Below, one piece after another: positions 54,938-64,000 of a stretch of DNA of 64,000 bases. Both the position numbers and the translations under genes were made by a program. The notes below the pieces were generated by a model. The model made no database searches. It saw only the letters and a list, made by a program, of their open reading frames with translations, and was not told the DNA's origin. Source of the DNA: Methanomicrobiales archaeon (GTDB lineage Archaea > Halobacteriota > Methanomicrobia > Methanomicrobiales > Methanospirillaceae). Within the stretch, counting starts at the first letter, position 1. Every line of letters begins with the position of its first letter. The DNA is taken from assembly GCA_022841205.1 (NCBI GenBank), contig JALHCK010000002.1:107178-171177 (forward strand). Direction: 5' to 3'.

Positions 54938-56102
54938 GACAGTACTGGTCGATGGAATCCATCAGGACGCTTCGTGCATGCCTGGCGCGTCCCTCGTTTT
55001 CGGAAAATGCATCTTCAGCCAGATACTCGATCAGGATCAGGTAGTGATTCTTTTTCGCCATCCTCGCCCGGATCATATCCAGGCCTGCAAAGGCCTCCTC
55101 TTTATTTCCTTTCACCAGGGAGAAAGAAAAGTCAAGGAGCATGAGAACCTGAACCGGCATACCGTTTGCAACTGCCATCTTCCTGAACCGGGCATATGCG
55201 GTTGCCTGCTGTGAGATGATTGATAGCTGCAGACCATAGTAAACCGGTTCCAGATCCTGTGGATGATGCTGGGTCATCTGTTTGATCACCGCCGCTGCCC
55301 CTGTCGCATCCCGCTCACTGATTTTATATGAATACAGTTCCCGGAGAAACTCCATCTCGTTGTAGTACCGTTCCGATGCAATGGTGAGCAACTCTCCCCT
55401 CATAACCTGGTTTCCATCGAGTGTTGCTTTTTCAAGTCCGATGGTCAGGAACCGGGGTTCTTCAGGGAACCACTCGATTCCAAGCTTCAGCATGAACCAG
55501 AATATCTTGTTGACCTTGAGATCCTTGATGACCCGGGGAAATTTCAGACGGTTAACCGGAGGTCGTACACGGGCGAGCTCGATCATCTGTTCACGCGCAT
55601 TGAGCGCCATATCACTTGTCTTTCCGCGTTCCGGACCTGTTTCTCCGGTATAGGTCTCCGTTGCCAGGATATGGTAGCAATAGGCTATCGCGGTATAGAT
55701 GATGGCGTCGATTTTTCTGAACGGTCTGAGCTGCTCAATGGCCTCGCGGTACTTTCCAATTTCGATCATCTTGAGGCCGAGGATGATATCGAAAATCATC
55801 TTCCCGCCAGGACGACGCTTCAGCCGGTGTGCATGGCTGAACAGGCGTTCAATGTATTCAACATCGTTGGATTTGCTGCTCTCTTCAAGCACTTTGACCG
55901 TGATATCATCGATTAAGCGGTCGTAGGCTTTGTCATCGAGATTCGGCAGGGAACTATCAATGATGGAGAGCACGTGACCAAAAAAGATAGGGATATTGGA
56001 ATCGATCTTCTCCGAATTCTTTTCGATATACGCAATCAGGTCCTTCCTGACCAGGTCTACCTTCGCTTCGACGAGGAACTCAGGCTGCCATTCTTCGACC
56101 AT
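54906..56102 (-). CDS. Helical-repeat protein at the end of the chemotaxis operon
   Basis: About 398 residues from ATG 56102 (MVEEWQPEFLVEAKVDLV); the frame is open to 56360. It consists of amphipathic helices with TPR-like spacing (KYREAIEQLRPFRKIDAIIYTAIAYCYHI) and no catalytic motif. Family not recognised. It follows cheD by 205 bp on the same strand and may belong to the archaellum/chemotaxis module, perhaps as a scaffold (inference). Confidence 0.65.
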   Translation of the reverse strand: MVEEWQPEFLVEAKVDLVRKDLIAYIEKNSEKIDSNIPIFFGHVLSIIDSSLPNLDDKAYDRLIDDITVKVLEESSKSNDVEYIERLFSHAHRLKRRPGGKMIFDIILGLKMIEIGKYREAIEQLRPFRKIDAIIYTAIAYCYHILATETYTGETGPERGKTSDMALNAREQMIELARVRPPVNRLKFPRVIKDLKVNKIFWFMLKLGIEWFPEEPRFLTIGLEKATLDGNQVMRGELLTIASERYYNEMEFLRELYSYKISERDATGAAAVIKQMTQHHPQDLEPVYYGLQLSIISQQATAYARFRKMAVANGMPVQVLMLLDFSFSLVKGNKEEAFAGLDMIRARMAKKNHYLILIEYLAEDAFSENEGRARHARSVLMDSIDQYCLNLITRKQPV

Positions 56103-56307
56103 ATCTTGCACACCGGATCGGTTATGATTGTCTTTCCGGAAATAAAGGCAGGAATTAATCCGATCTATCATAAAATCGCGGAAATGCAATATATACTTTA
56201 TTCTCCGGGGCGGGGGAGAGATGACCACGGGAAAATCCGGAACAGTCCCTGGCGAGCAAGCAACCCGGCGACTTAACCGGCCATTTAGATCAACACCATG
56301 TACAGGA

Positions 56308-56796
56308 TCAGATCTCCCCGATCGTCCCATCCCCTCTTTTAATGATGATCCTGCCTCCATTGGCGGGGTAGTAGAACATGGTTCTGCCGGTTTTTCCTCC
56401 TACGTCTTCGCCGCAAAGCGGGATTGAGAATTCGATGAGGATCTGCCTGGTTCTCTCAATATTTTTCCTGCCGATCGATATGCTCTCGGAGAACTGGGAG
56501 AACATGGATGCTCCCCCTACCATTTTGGCAACGATCTCGCCGTTTTTTTTCCTGTTGCTCGATAGTTCTTCGAGCAGAGCAGATATTGCAGTATCTGCAT
56601 ATTTACCTGGACGGTCTGTTCGCCCGCTGGAATCCGGCAGCATGATATGCGCCAGTCCACCGCGCTGGAGAGTGATGTCGTGAAGAACCAGCCCGATGCA
56701 GGACCCAAGGCCAATCGAGGCAAGGGGGGTCGACGAGACCCGCAGTTCTCCGATTCCGATATAAACCACATCCGGCGACTGGGGATCAGATATCAT
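56308..56796 (-). CDS. cheD: Chemoreceptor glutamine deamidase CheD
   Basis: 162 residues with the catalytic Cys in LGSCIGLV and His in GGLAHIMLP, then GGASMF. Deamidates receptors and interacts with CheC. 16 bp after cheC. Confidence 0.94.
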   Translation of the reverse strand: MISDPQSPDVVYIGIGELRVSSTPLASIGLGSCIGLVLHDITLQRGGLAHIMLPDSSGRTDRPGKYADTAISALLEELSSNRKKNGEIVAKMVGGASMFSQFSESISIGRKNIERTRQILIEFSIPLCGEDVGGKTGRTMFYYPANGGRIIIKRGDGTIGEI

Positions 56797-56812
56797 TGTT
56801 CCCTCGCGTGAG

Positions 56813-57430
56813 CTATTGATGAAGTGTAAGGACCTGTTCGAGCTTCTGGATCAATTCTTCGAGAAGGAGACGATCGGGAAGGAGGATCAGATCACTTTCA
56901 AGGGAATAATCACTGCTCTTGAGCTCGGTGCGGAACAAGACCACTTCGTTGTCATTTCCTTCAAGCTGCATGGCGATAATTCCCTGGAGTGCAGCATGGG
57001 GCATATCGATTACGAGGCCCGGTGGTGATGGGATCATGATAACATTGAGGAGTCCGGCTGTTCCGTCAAGGAATGCAGATACCATGATATTTCCAATCTC
57101 GAGCAGCGCACTCTCATCCATCTCATCCATCGGCCTTGTCAGATCTTCCATTCCGAGCATCGCATTGACAAGTCCGATCGCGGATTTTACTGGTACGTGC
57201 AGGAGGAGATATCCGCCTTTTGAAAGTTCACCATCGATTTTGAACAGGACCATCGCAGCGATCTCATCTGAAATATGCTCATGGACATGGGACAAATCGA
57301 TGACCGAAATATCCGGTATATTCATGTCGATGGTCGTATTCAGCATAGTCGAGAGTGTGGTTGCGGCATGAGCCGCCCCGATATTCCCAAGCTCCCTCAA
57401 CGCATCCATCTGTTGATCTGTCAGATCCAT
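56813..57430 (-). CDS. cheC: CheY-P phosphatase CheC
   Basis: 205 residues with both phosphatase motifs (ALRELGNIGAAHAATTL and ALLEIGNIMVSAFLDGTA), Glu and Asn retained in each. One bp after cheA. Confidence 0.93.
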   Translation of the reverse strand: MDLTDQQMDALRELGNIGAAHAATTLSTMLNTTIDMNIPDISVIDLSHVHEHISDEIAAMVLFKIDGELSKGGYLLLHVPVKSAIGLVNAMLGMEDLTRPMDEMDESALLEIGNIMVSAFLDGTAGLLNVIMIPSPPGLVIDMPHAALQGIIAMQLEGNDNEVVLFRTELKSSDYSLESDLILLPDRLLLEELIQKLEQVLTLHQ

Positions 57431-57431
57431 C

Positions 57432-59399
57432 CTAATTCTCCATCACGATTGAACTTACATCGAGCACCGGAACGACCTGGCCGTCCCCAGGGATAGTGAC
57501 CCCGCTGATTCCCGGACAACTTCCTACAATCTTTGTGAGGGGCTTGATGACCACTTCCTGCTGGCCGATGATGGCATCAACGGTTATTGCCATTTTCTTC
57601 TGCTGGTTCTGCAGGATGACAAGGATTTCGCTCCTGTCAGATGCTCCAAACATATCCTCGAGGCGGTTCAGGGTGAGGATCTCGTCTCTGAGAAGAATTG
57701 TCTCACGGGAACCGATTGAATGGATGCGGGTCCCATCAAGTGCCGCTACCTCGACAATATTGTTCACCGGGATCGCACAGCGTCTGTCGTTGATTCTGAC
57801 CATCATCACGTCCACGATGGCCATGGTAGGCGGAAGAAGGAGTTCAAACCTTGTCCCGGTCCCGGGCTCCGATTCCACTTTAATCGAACCCTTGACGGCT
57901 TGCATTGCCGTTCTGACGACATCGAGCCCAACCCCCCGTCCGCTGACATCGGTCACCTTTTCTGCTGTTGAAAATCCGGGCTGAAACAGGAGATCGAATA
58001 TCTCCTCCTTCGACATCCCCGGTGCACTCTCCGGAGGGATTATCCCCTTCCGGACTGCTTTTTCCAGGATCTTTTCCGGGTTGATACCGGCACCATCGTC
58101 ATGAATGGTTATGATGACATTTTCGCGGTCTCTCTGGGCGGAGATCTGGATTTGCCCCTTTCGTGGCTTGCCTGCCTTCTGTCGCTCGTCAGGAATTTCT
58201 ATTCCATGGTCGATGGCGTTGCGAATAAGGTGGAGAAGCGGATCATTGAGACCCTCCATCACACTCCGGTCAAGCTCCGTCTGCCCACCTTCTATACACA
58301 GTTCGATCTCTTTTCCCATTTTCTGCGAGAGATCACGGACCGTGCGCGGGAACCTGTTGAAAATGTGCGACAGCGGGATCATCCTGATATTCATCATCAG
58401 GTTTTGCAGATCGGCTACCGATCGTCCGATCATGTTGAGTGTCTCATCCAGGTCTTTCATCCGGTGTTTCTGCGCGATCTGGAGCACTCTTCCCCGGTTG
58501 ATGACCAGATCCTCTATCAGGTTCATCATATGGTCCAGCCTGGTAATATCAACCCGGATATTCTTGACTTCCCGTTCTTTACCGCTTGGTGGAAGGGCCG
58601 CTTTCCTGGTGTCACGGATATCATCGTCACGGACGGCTGTTTTCTCTTGGAGGACTGGTGCGGTTTTTTCTTCAGGAGACACTACTCGTACTGCACAGAC
58701 TTCACTCACCGACGCTGCCTTTACCAGTGCTTCACTATCGTTTTCACTGCGGAGGGTGAGCTTGATGATTCCATCAAAGTCCCCGTCCTCGATTATATCC
58801 TGTGGCGGGGCAACATCGAGGATTTCTCCGAGAGCTTCGAGGTTCTGGAGTATGATCATGCCCCGCAGGTTCTTTGTATCGCATTTCCTGTCAATCTCGA
58901 TGTTAAGGTGATAGACAGACGTTCCCAGGGAGTTCCAGTCGGATGCACTGCCATTGGCAGGGAGTTCATCAGGAGCAGGTAGATCTCCGGGCATGGCCTT
59001 GTCCCGTCCATCCTGTCTGCAGGCCTTCCATGATCGGATATTTTCGAGCGTCTGGTCAAGATTGGGTGAATTGCCCTGTCCTCCAGCCTCAATATCATCC
59101 ACCATTGACTCGATATCGTCAGCGGTTTTGAGCAGGAGGTCGATTACCGCAGAATCCGCCTGGAGATCGCAGTTACGGATGGACTGGAAGACGTCTTCCA
59201 TGGCATGGCATATCTGCTCCATCTCATCGAATCCCATGGAGGCTGACATGCCTTTGAGCGAGTGAGCTGACCTGAAAATTTCTGCGATGGCATTCTGGTC
59301 AGATCCTTTCTCGAGAACGAGAAGATTTTTCACGATGTTCTCAAGGTTCTCACGTGATTCGGCGACATACAATGACCGGTAGGAATCCATATCAGACAT
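57432..59399 (-). CDS. cheA: Chemotaxis histidine kinase CheA
   Basis: 655 residues. Hpt domain with His 46 (FRSAHSLKG), a P2-like region (about 150-260), dimerisation helices, the HATPase core (NAIDHG N box, DDGAGI, GRGVGLDVV) and a C-terminal CheW-like domain. Overlaps cheB by 8 bp. Confidence 0.96.
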   Translation of the reverse strand: MSDMDSYRSLYVAESRENLENIVKNLLVLEKGSDQNAIAEIFRSAHSLKGMSASMGFDEMEQICHAMEDVFQSIRNCDLQADSAVIDLLLKTADDIESMVDDIEAGGQGNSPNLDQTLENIRSWKACRQDGRDKAMPGDLPAPDELPANGSASDWNSLGTSVYHLNIEIDRKCDTKNLRGMIILQNLEALGEILDVAPPQDIIEDGDFDGIIKLTLRSENDSEALVKAASVSEVCAVRVVSPEEKTAPVLQEKTAVRDDDIRDTRKAALPPSGKEREVKNIRVDITRLDHMMNLIEDLVINRGRVLQIAQKHRMKDLDETLNMIGRSVADLQNLMMNIRMIPLSHIFNRFPRTVRDLSQKMGKEIELCIEGGQTELDRSVMEGLNDPLLHLIRNAIDHGIEIPDERQKAGKPRKGQIQISAQRDRENVIITIHDDGAGINPEKILEKAVRKGIIPPESAPGMSKEEIFDLLFQPGFSTAEKVTDVSGRGVGLDVVRTAMQAVKGSIKVESEPGTGTRFELLLPPTMAIVDVMMVRINDRRCAIPVNNIVEVAALDGTRIHSIGSRETILLRDEILTLNRLEDMFGASDRSEILVILQNQQKKMAITVDAIIGQQEVVIKPLTKIVGSCPGISGVTIPGDGQVVPVLDVSSIVMEN

Positions 59400-60432
59400 T
59401 CCCGATTTTTCCTCCCTGGCGTGTCAATCTCGTGATTTCACCGGCGATAGCCGTAAGCGGCAATACCCTGTCAACACAGTTCTTCTGGAGCGCAGACCTC
59501 GCCATTCCATACACGAGGCAGTCCTCTTCACGGGCCACTATGGTCGTTCCTCCCCGCTCCTTCACTTCTGCGCATCCTGTCCCCCCATCGTTTCCCATAC
59601 CACTCAAGAGTACCGCAACCGTACGATCCATATAGATACGTGATGCCGTGGAGAGGGTCTTGTCTGCGGCAGGTCTGACACCATGAAGGGGGGGTGCGCG
59701 TGAATGGATGATCCTTCCCCCGCGCTCACCCCGGGGCGAGAGCGTTGAGGTGATGAGCCCATGGTAACCAGCTTTCAGGACGTATATCTGTCCGTTGGTG
59801 AGAATATCTCCGTTTTCTGTTTCCTTCACCGGCATCAGGGAAACCCTGTTCAACCGGGCTGCCAGGGCAGTGGTAAACCCCCCCTCCGGCATGTGCTGGG
59901 CAATGACCAATGCTGCAGGCAATCGTGAAGAGAACGATGAGAGCACAACATCAAGCATGGATGGGCCTCCGGCCGATGATCCAATCACCACAATGGTACC
60001 GGCTGTTTCATCTCCGGCGCTCTCTTTCCGTTCGATATAGGGGATGCGGATGACCTGTTTTATTTTGGTAATTAACTCGTCCCTGATATTTTGCATGTTC
60101 CCGACACCGCTTGGTTTGAGTATGAAGTCGTCAGCACCAAGACTGATTGCCCTGTTTGTTGCCTCCGCCCCCTTTGAGGTCAGGGAACTGAGCATAACGG
60201 TCCGGGGGAAATTCCTGACAGATTTCCGGTGCAAAAGAAGTTCGAGACCGTCCATGCGGGGCATCTCGATATCAAGAGTCATAACATCGGGACTGGTTTC
60301 TTCGATCATCTTCAGGGCAGCAATTCCATCCGGAGCCGATCCAACGACTTCAATCCCAGGATCTGACGTGAGCATATCCCGGACGATTGTCCTCATGAAT
60401 AGCGAGTCATCGACCACAAGAACACGGACCAT
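59392..60432 (-). CDS. cheB: Chemotaxis methylesterase CheB
   Basis: 346 residues: receiver domain (Asp in MTLDIEMPRMDG) then the methylesterase with catalytic Ser (IGSSAGGP), His (AQHMPEGF) and Asp (LLSGMGNDGG). Starts 4 bp after cheY. Confidence 0.96.
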   Translation of the reverse strand: MVRVLVVDDSLFMRTIVRDMLTSDPGIEVVGSAPDGIAALKMIEETSPDVMTLDIEMPRMDGLELLLHRKSVRNFPRTVMLSSLTSKGAEATNRAISLGADDFILKPSGVGNMQNIRDELITKIKQVIRIPYIERKESAGDETAGTIVVIGSSAGGPSMLDVVLSSFSSRLPAALVIAQHMPEGGFTTALAARLNRVSLMPVKETENGDILTNGQIYVLKAGYHGLITSTLSPRGERGGRIIHSRAPPLHGVRPAADKTLSTASRIYMDRTVAVLLSGMGNDGGTGCAEVKERGGTTIVAREEDCLVYGMARSALQKNCVDRVLPLTAIAGEITRLTRQGGKIGNV

Positions 60433-60436
60433 GCTT

Positions 60437-60799
60437 TCAGGATTCCAGGATGTTTTTCACTTCATCGAGAACCTTGGGAGCCTGGAACGGTTTTACAATA
60501 TATCCACGTGCCCCGCTTTTAATCGCCAATTTCACCATCTGCTCCTGTCCAACAGCAGTACACATGATGACGCGTGCATTTGGATCAAGAGCCTTTATAC
60601 CCTTCAATGCTTCTATCCCGTTCAGTTTAGGCATGACAACATCCATGGTTACCAGATCGGGCTTCAGCTCCTTGTATTTCTCAATCGCATCGTCACCGTC
60701 TGCTGCCTCTCCGGCGATAGTATGTCCACCGGAAAAAAGGATATTCTTCAGAAGGGTTCTCATAAAGAGCGTGTCGTCGACAATGAGAATTTTTCCCAT
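60437..60799 (-). CDS. cheY: Response regulator CheY
   Basis: 120 residues, single receiver domain; phosphoacceptor Asp 53 (LVTMDVVMP), DD at 8-9, Thr in IMCTAVGQ and Lys in VKPFQ. Signals to the archaellum through CheF. Confidence 0.96.
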   Translation of the reverse strand: MGKILIVDDTLFMRTLLKNILFSGGHTIAGEAADGDDAIEKYKELKPDLVTMDVVMPKLNGIEALKGIKALDPNARVIMCTAVGQEQMVKLAIKSGARGYIVKPFQAPKVLDEVKNILES

Positions 60800-60851
60800 A
60801 TGAATCTGAATTATAAATATGTTCTGGAGATAATAAATTAGTTATCGCGTA

Positions 60852-61661
60852 TTATCCAGCCGGAGGTTTAACGGCCTCCGTGATAAACCGGACCCCTTTT
60901 GGTGTCATCTGAACCTCCCGACGGACATATCGCACCTCTATCAGCCCCAGTTTCAGGAGTTTATCATAGACCCCCTCAAGTTCGTTCGTGGATACGGACA
61001 ACATCGTTTCGATGGCATGGGAATCCATCCCACTATATACAAGCATTCCAACCTGGGCGGAGAGAGGGTCCAGTTCATCACCCCGCATATCCATGTCCTT
61101 GGTGGTATCCTTAAGGAAATTGAAGAGCACCTGCAGTGTCGAGAGCGGACAGAGGATGAAACTGGTGACCACATCGGTGCCTTCCATGTGATCGATCTTG
61201 ACCACGTCGACCTTCTTATTCTGGACATCGCGTGTGGTGAGTTCAATCCCGGTAACATCTCTCAGAGGGATGCAGATCTGTTTATCTTCGCTGACAAACC
61301 ACAGCACTGTTTTCAGCACAGCGATGGATCCCTTGTCCCATCGGGCTTCCTTTACCAGCACTCCCCCCCTGACGGCAGGTGACATAAAATAGGCCGCGAG
61401 GCGATAGGCACTGCAGGACATGATGATCACCTTCTTCAGTACCTGTAATGCTTTTGGGACTGTGGCAAGCGACAGGGTTATTTCCGGAGGGCCCTTGAGT
61501 GTGAGGGTGAGGATGTTTTTCCTCTCAGTCAGGTCGATAACCTGTCGGTACGGTATCTGCATGCTGAAAGGAGCCGGAACCGTGATCTGGTCCTTTTCCA
61601 CCGCAAGTTTCGCCCCGTGCCAGGTTCCCTGCCGCTCAATTTTTACGGGTATCTCGACCAT
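60852..61661 (-). CDS. cheF: Archaeal chemotaxis adaptor CheF
   Basis: 269 residues, all-beta plus a C-terminal winged-helix-like end (VYDKLLKLGLIEVRYV). CheF couples CheY to the archaellum switch (ArlCDE) in archaea. Family match through VDLTER-KNILTLTLKGP-like strands and position between cheY and the archaellum genes. Confidence 0.85.
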   Translation of the reverse strand: MVEIPVKIERQGTWHGAKLAVEKDQITVPAPFSMQIPYRQVIDLTERKNILTLTLKGPPEITLSLATVPKALQVLKKVIIMSCSAYRLAAYFMSPAVRGGVLVKEARWDKGSIAVLKTVLWFVSEDKQICIPLRDVTGIELTTRDVQNKKVDVVKIDHMEGTDVVTSFILCPLSTLQVLFNFLKDTTKDMDMRGDELDPLSAQVGMLVYSGMDSHAIETMLSVSTNELEGVYDKLLKLGLIEVRYVRREVQMTPKGVRFITEAVKPPAG

Positions 61662-61698
61662 GGATATCTGCTTTTCCGAAGACTGCTAATCGTCCTGA

Positions 61699-62949
61699 TC
61701 ATCCGGTTTTTTTATACAATGCTAAAAGGTCTGTTATATCTTTTTCAATTTCATCGATATGTACCCGGACGTCCTTGAGATCCCTGACCAGGCTCTTGTC
61801 AACCCGGTCCTTTTTCCCTGCCATGTCGCTCCGGATGGATGACAGCAGGTCATCATCGCCGGATGGTGCAGATGTGAAGGAGAGCATGCTTTCATCCAGG
61901 CTGGCACGGCCCGGTCCCTCCATCGCAGGCGTTTCGGCTCGTTTCGGGGAATCCGGATGGGGCGTTACCCCAGGAGAAGAGGGAATACCCCTGGGTTCTG
62001 CAGTGGTACCTGGCCCGCCCTCCAGATCGACATCATCGAGGTCCAGATCGAATCCTTCAAGTTCGTCCAGTCCCTTTTCGATGGAGAACTCCCCGATACC
62101 CGAAGCCGGGGTTGCGAGATCGGCCTGGTGTGCTTCGAGGATCTGGGCAACTTCATCCTCTTCGTCTTCATCAATGGTGATTGTCGATTCAGCATCGATG
62201 GATATGTCCATGTGTGCGATCTCATTTTCATCAGCAAAGACCTCCAGATTGAGATCTGAATCGAGAATACCCGCACGAGGTTCATCGTCCGGCTCTATCC
62301 GCGAGAGGATTAGATTCTCATCAATTACCATGTCCCTGGTAAGAGGAGAGAACGGGCTTGGCTCTTGTTTCTGAAGGACAGGGGAGACCGCCGCAAATTC
62401 CACCGAGGTCAGGGAGACCTGCTCACTTCTGTCGTTTGGGCCTGGTTTTTCCGCAGAAACTTGCGCTATCCCGTTACCGGCTCCCCTGGAGCGGCGGCGT
62501 GAGGAAAAGAGGAGCCCCAGGCCCTGGCCAAGGGCTCTGAAGGTCTCGAACCGTGATCTCGATGTGCCGTCCGATGCCTGCGCTGAGGTATTGGCTGGTT
62601 CCGGTTCGCCCTCGTGGATAAGAGGTTTTTTTACAGAGGCTGTATTGGACCGGGAAAAGACCTGTCGGACTCTCCCGGCCATCTTCGTGAACGGACTGGA
62701 TTCCCGCTTCCGGTTTTCCACCGGGCCGGGCCTGCCTGTTGTCGAAGGTACCGCCATGACATTGCCGTCCGGCTTCTTCCGGTTCTCCCCCCGGGCACCC
62801 TCCCCGGGCACTAGGATGAAGAGGAGTGCTCCGAGAAGTATTATAATCCCGGCTACGAGACTCAATCTGGGAATATTGAGCAGGATCAGGGTTATCTCAA
62901 GGGCCAGGAGCGCCAGGACCGCAATTAAACGAATGGTCACAGGATTCAT
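61699..62949 (-). CDS. Two-helix membrane protein with long acidic tail
   Basis: About 416 residues from ATG 62949 (GGAG 6 bp upstream, directly after the arlJ stop). Two membrane helices (about 5-25 and 30-52), then a Ser/Pro/Arg-rich linker, an acidic stretch (ITIDEDEEDEVAQ, GFDLDLDDVDLEG), and a C-terminal coiled coil (VHIDEIEKDITDLLALYKK). Not a recognised family. Located between arlJ and cheF, where arlCDE-type genes often sit, so a link between the archaellum motor and chemotaxis is possible. Confidence 0.7.
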   Translation of the reverse strand: MNPVTIRLIAVLALLALEITLILLNIPRLSLVAGIIILLGALLFILVPGEGARGENRKKPDGNVMAVPSTTGRPGPVENRKRESSPFTKMAGRVRQVFSRSNTASVKKPLIHEGEPEPANTSAQASDGTSRSRFETFRALGQGLGLLFSSRRRSRGAGNGIAQVSAEKPGPNDRSEQVSLTSVEFAAVSPVLQKQEPSPFSPLTRDMVIDENLILSRIEPDDEPRAGILDSDLNLEVFADENEIAHMDISIDAESTITIDEDEEDEVAQILEAHQADLATPASGIGEFSIEKGLDELEGFDLDLDDVDLEGGPGTTAEPRGIPSSPGVTPHPDSPKRAETPAMEGPGRASLDESMLSFTSAPSGDDDLLSSIRSDMAGKKDRVDKSLVRDLKDVRVHIDEIEKDITDLLALYKKTG

Positions 62950-62950
62950 G

Positions 62951-64000
62951 TCAGACTCCATGGAACGTTGGAATATTGAAGAATAATCCAACTATAAACG
63001 GTGCGATTATATAAACAATACCGGTTACGGTGCAGAGTATGCTTCCGAAAAAGTAGAACATATAACTTCCGCCTCCAAAGACGATTCTCCCTGCAAGTAT
63101 GTTGGAGATGGTGATGATGGTGATGACGATCATGACGTACACCGCCATCTCTGCCTCCGGGAACTTGACAAACATGGTCACAGCACCGCTCATGGTTCCG
63201 CTGACCGTTCCGGCGCCAGCCATTCCTCCGGTGTTCATCGGGCCAAGAGAGGAGACGACTTCGCTGATGGCCTGTGACATGCGAAGGAGGATATGGTAGA
63301 GGAAGAGGAAGATGGCGATCATCATGGCATGCATCGGGATGAGCAGCACCACAAACCCCAACGATATGGTGTGCCGGTTGTTCCGGAGCAGCACCTGTTC
63401 GAGCATGGAAGAACCAACGATCTCACCAATCTGGTCCGGGGATCCTCCCAGCTCAACCGAGTCGCGGAATATGTTCAGATACTTGTAGATCAGGTTGCTG
63501 CCGCTCTCCCCGATAAACCTCTCCCAGGTGAGATGGTCATCAAGACCGAGGTTCAGCTTTGAATATACTCCGTTCACGAGCGGTTCAAGCGTGGTCAGGG
63601 ACTTCCTGTCAATCTCTGCCAGGGCATTGGTGATGGTCACTCCTTTGCCCCCCATCACCGATCCAAGGCTTCGGATGAAGACCGTGAAGTCGCTGTCACG
63701 GTTAATGATGTTCGAATCATCGAGATACCCGATGACCCCGAGCGGGAAGAGGAGAAGGCCTGAAATAAGCATAACGAGACCGTAGGCATTGGGGATAATG
63801 CCGAGGAGATTAAGCAGAAAAAAAACCAGGGCGATGGCGAGCGCAACCGGGAGCACCTTTCTGCTCAAACGATAGATCATCCCCTGCTCTTTTGACCCCC
63901 GCGGGAGATCATGGACTTTCTGATCAGCAGGGACTGCCCGGTACATGGTAACCAGCCCGAACACAGAGACGCAGATGACGATGAGATAGGAGCTCATCAG
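62951..64000 (-). CDS. arlJ: Archaellum assembly membrane protein ArlJ (FlaJ), partial
   Basis: The C-terminal 350 residues: multiple membrane helices and the GspF-like cytoplasmic block SLGSVMGGKGVTITNALAEI. Full ArlJ is about 550 residues, so the N-terminal third lies beyond the window edge and the Met at 63997 is probably internal. Its stop overlaps nothing; the next gene starts one base later. Confidence 0.85.
   Translation of the reverse strand: MMSSYLIVICVSVFGLVTMYRAVPADQKVHDLPRGSKEQGMIYRLSRKVLPVALAIALVFFLLNLLGIIPNAYGLVMLISGLLLFPLGVIGYLDDSNIINRDSDFTVFIRSLGSVMGGKGVTITNALAEIDRKSLTTLEPLVNGVYSKLNLGLDDHLTWERFIGESGSNLIYKYLNIFRDSVELGGSPDQIGEIVGSSMLEQVLLRNNRHTISLGFVVLLIPMHAMMIAIFLFLYHILLRMSQAISEVVSSLGPMNTGGMAGAGTVSGTMSGAVTMFVKFPEAEMAVYVMIVITIITISNILAGRIVFGGGSYMFYFFGSILCTVTGIVYIIAPFIVGLFFNIPTFHGV

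Overview
The window is archaeal, most likely from a methanogen of the order Methanomicrobiales. The evidence is a geranylgeranylglyceryl-phosphate prenyltransferase for ether lipids, archaeal phosphopantetheine adenylyltransferase, Trm1, the DRG-type GTPase, a complete A-type ATP synthase operon with subunit H, an HdrA-family protein, DUF116 and DUF3467 proteins, an archaellum ArlJ next to CheF, and TATA-box promoters. The order is inferred from gene content; no genus is claimed.

Layout. 0-18 kb holds housekeeping genes: tRNA-Glu, a GTPase, trm1, tRNA-Arg, the lipid prenyltransferase, a minus-strand gene string (gamma carbonic anhydrase, short HdrA, MtnA, DUF116), coaD, pyrBI, an Rsm22-like methyltransferase, a fused ADP-forming acyl-CoA synthetase, a PEGA/Thr-rich membrane Ser/Thr kinase paired with an HTH-FHA protein, and an endonuclease V homologue that has lost catalytic residues. 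18.4-19.6 kb has two small paralogues around a 39-codon ORF with a strong ribosome site.

19.6-36.5 kb carries two rotary ATPases. The first is a canonical archaeal operon (H-I-K-E-C-F-A-B-D). The second, beyond a universal stress protein, has the order E-DUF2764-A-B-D-I-K known from spirochaetes, Chlamydiae and Bacteroidetes, with a four-helix Na+-type proteolipid. 36.8-41.7 kb is a convergent branched-chain-type ABC transporter (livGF against livKHM) whose two promoters share a 15-bp palindrome, TGCTA-N5-TAGCA. 42-48 kb has a pilin-like protein, endonuclease dU family protein, AglJ-like glycosyltransferase, tRNA-Gly, an ACT protein, TsaC/Sua5, a nucleotidyltransferase, a Cas4-like protein with a degenerate active site and a DUF3467 protein.

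A roughly 6-kb integrated element lies between tRNA-Thr and 54012, bounded by a 12-bp direct repeat of the tRNA 3' end. It has a tyrosine integrase, a lipoprotein, a minus-strand operon of small unrecognised proteins (one of only 40 residues with a zinc-ribbon-like Cys pattern) and two divergent regulators. Just outside it is a broken epoxyqueuosine-reductase-like gene. 54.9-64 kb is the chemotaxis operon (arlJ, two-helix membrane protein, cheF, cheY, cheB, cheA, cheC, cheD, helical-repeat protein), all on the minus strand; arlJ runs off the window.
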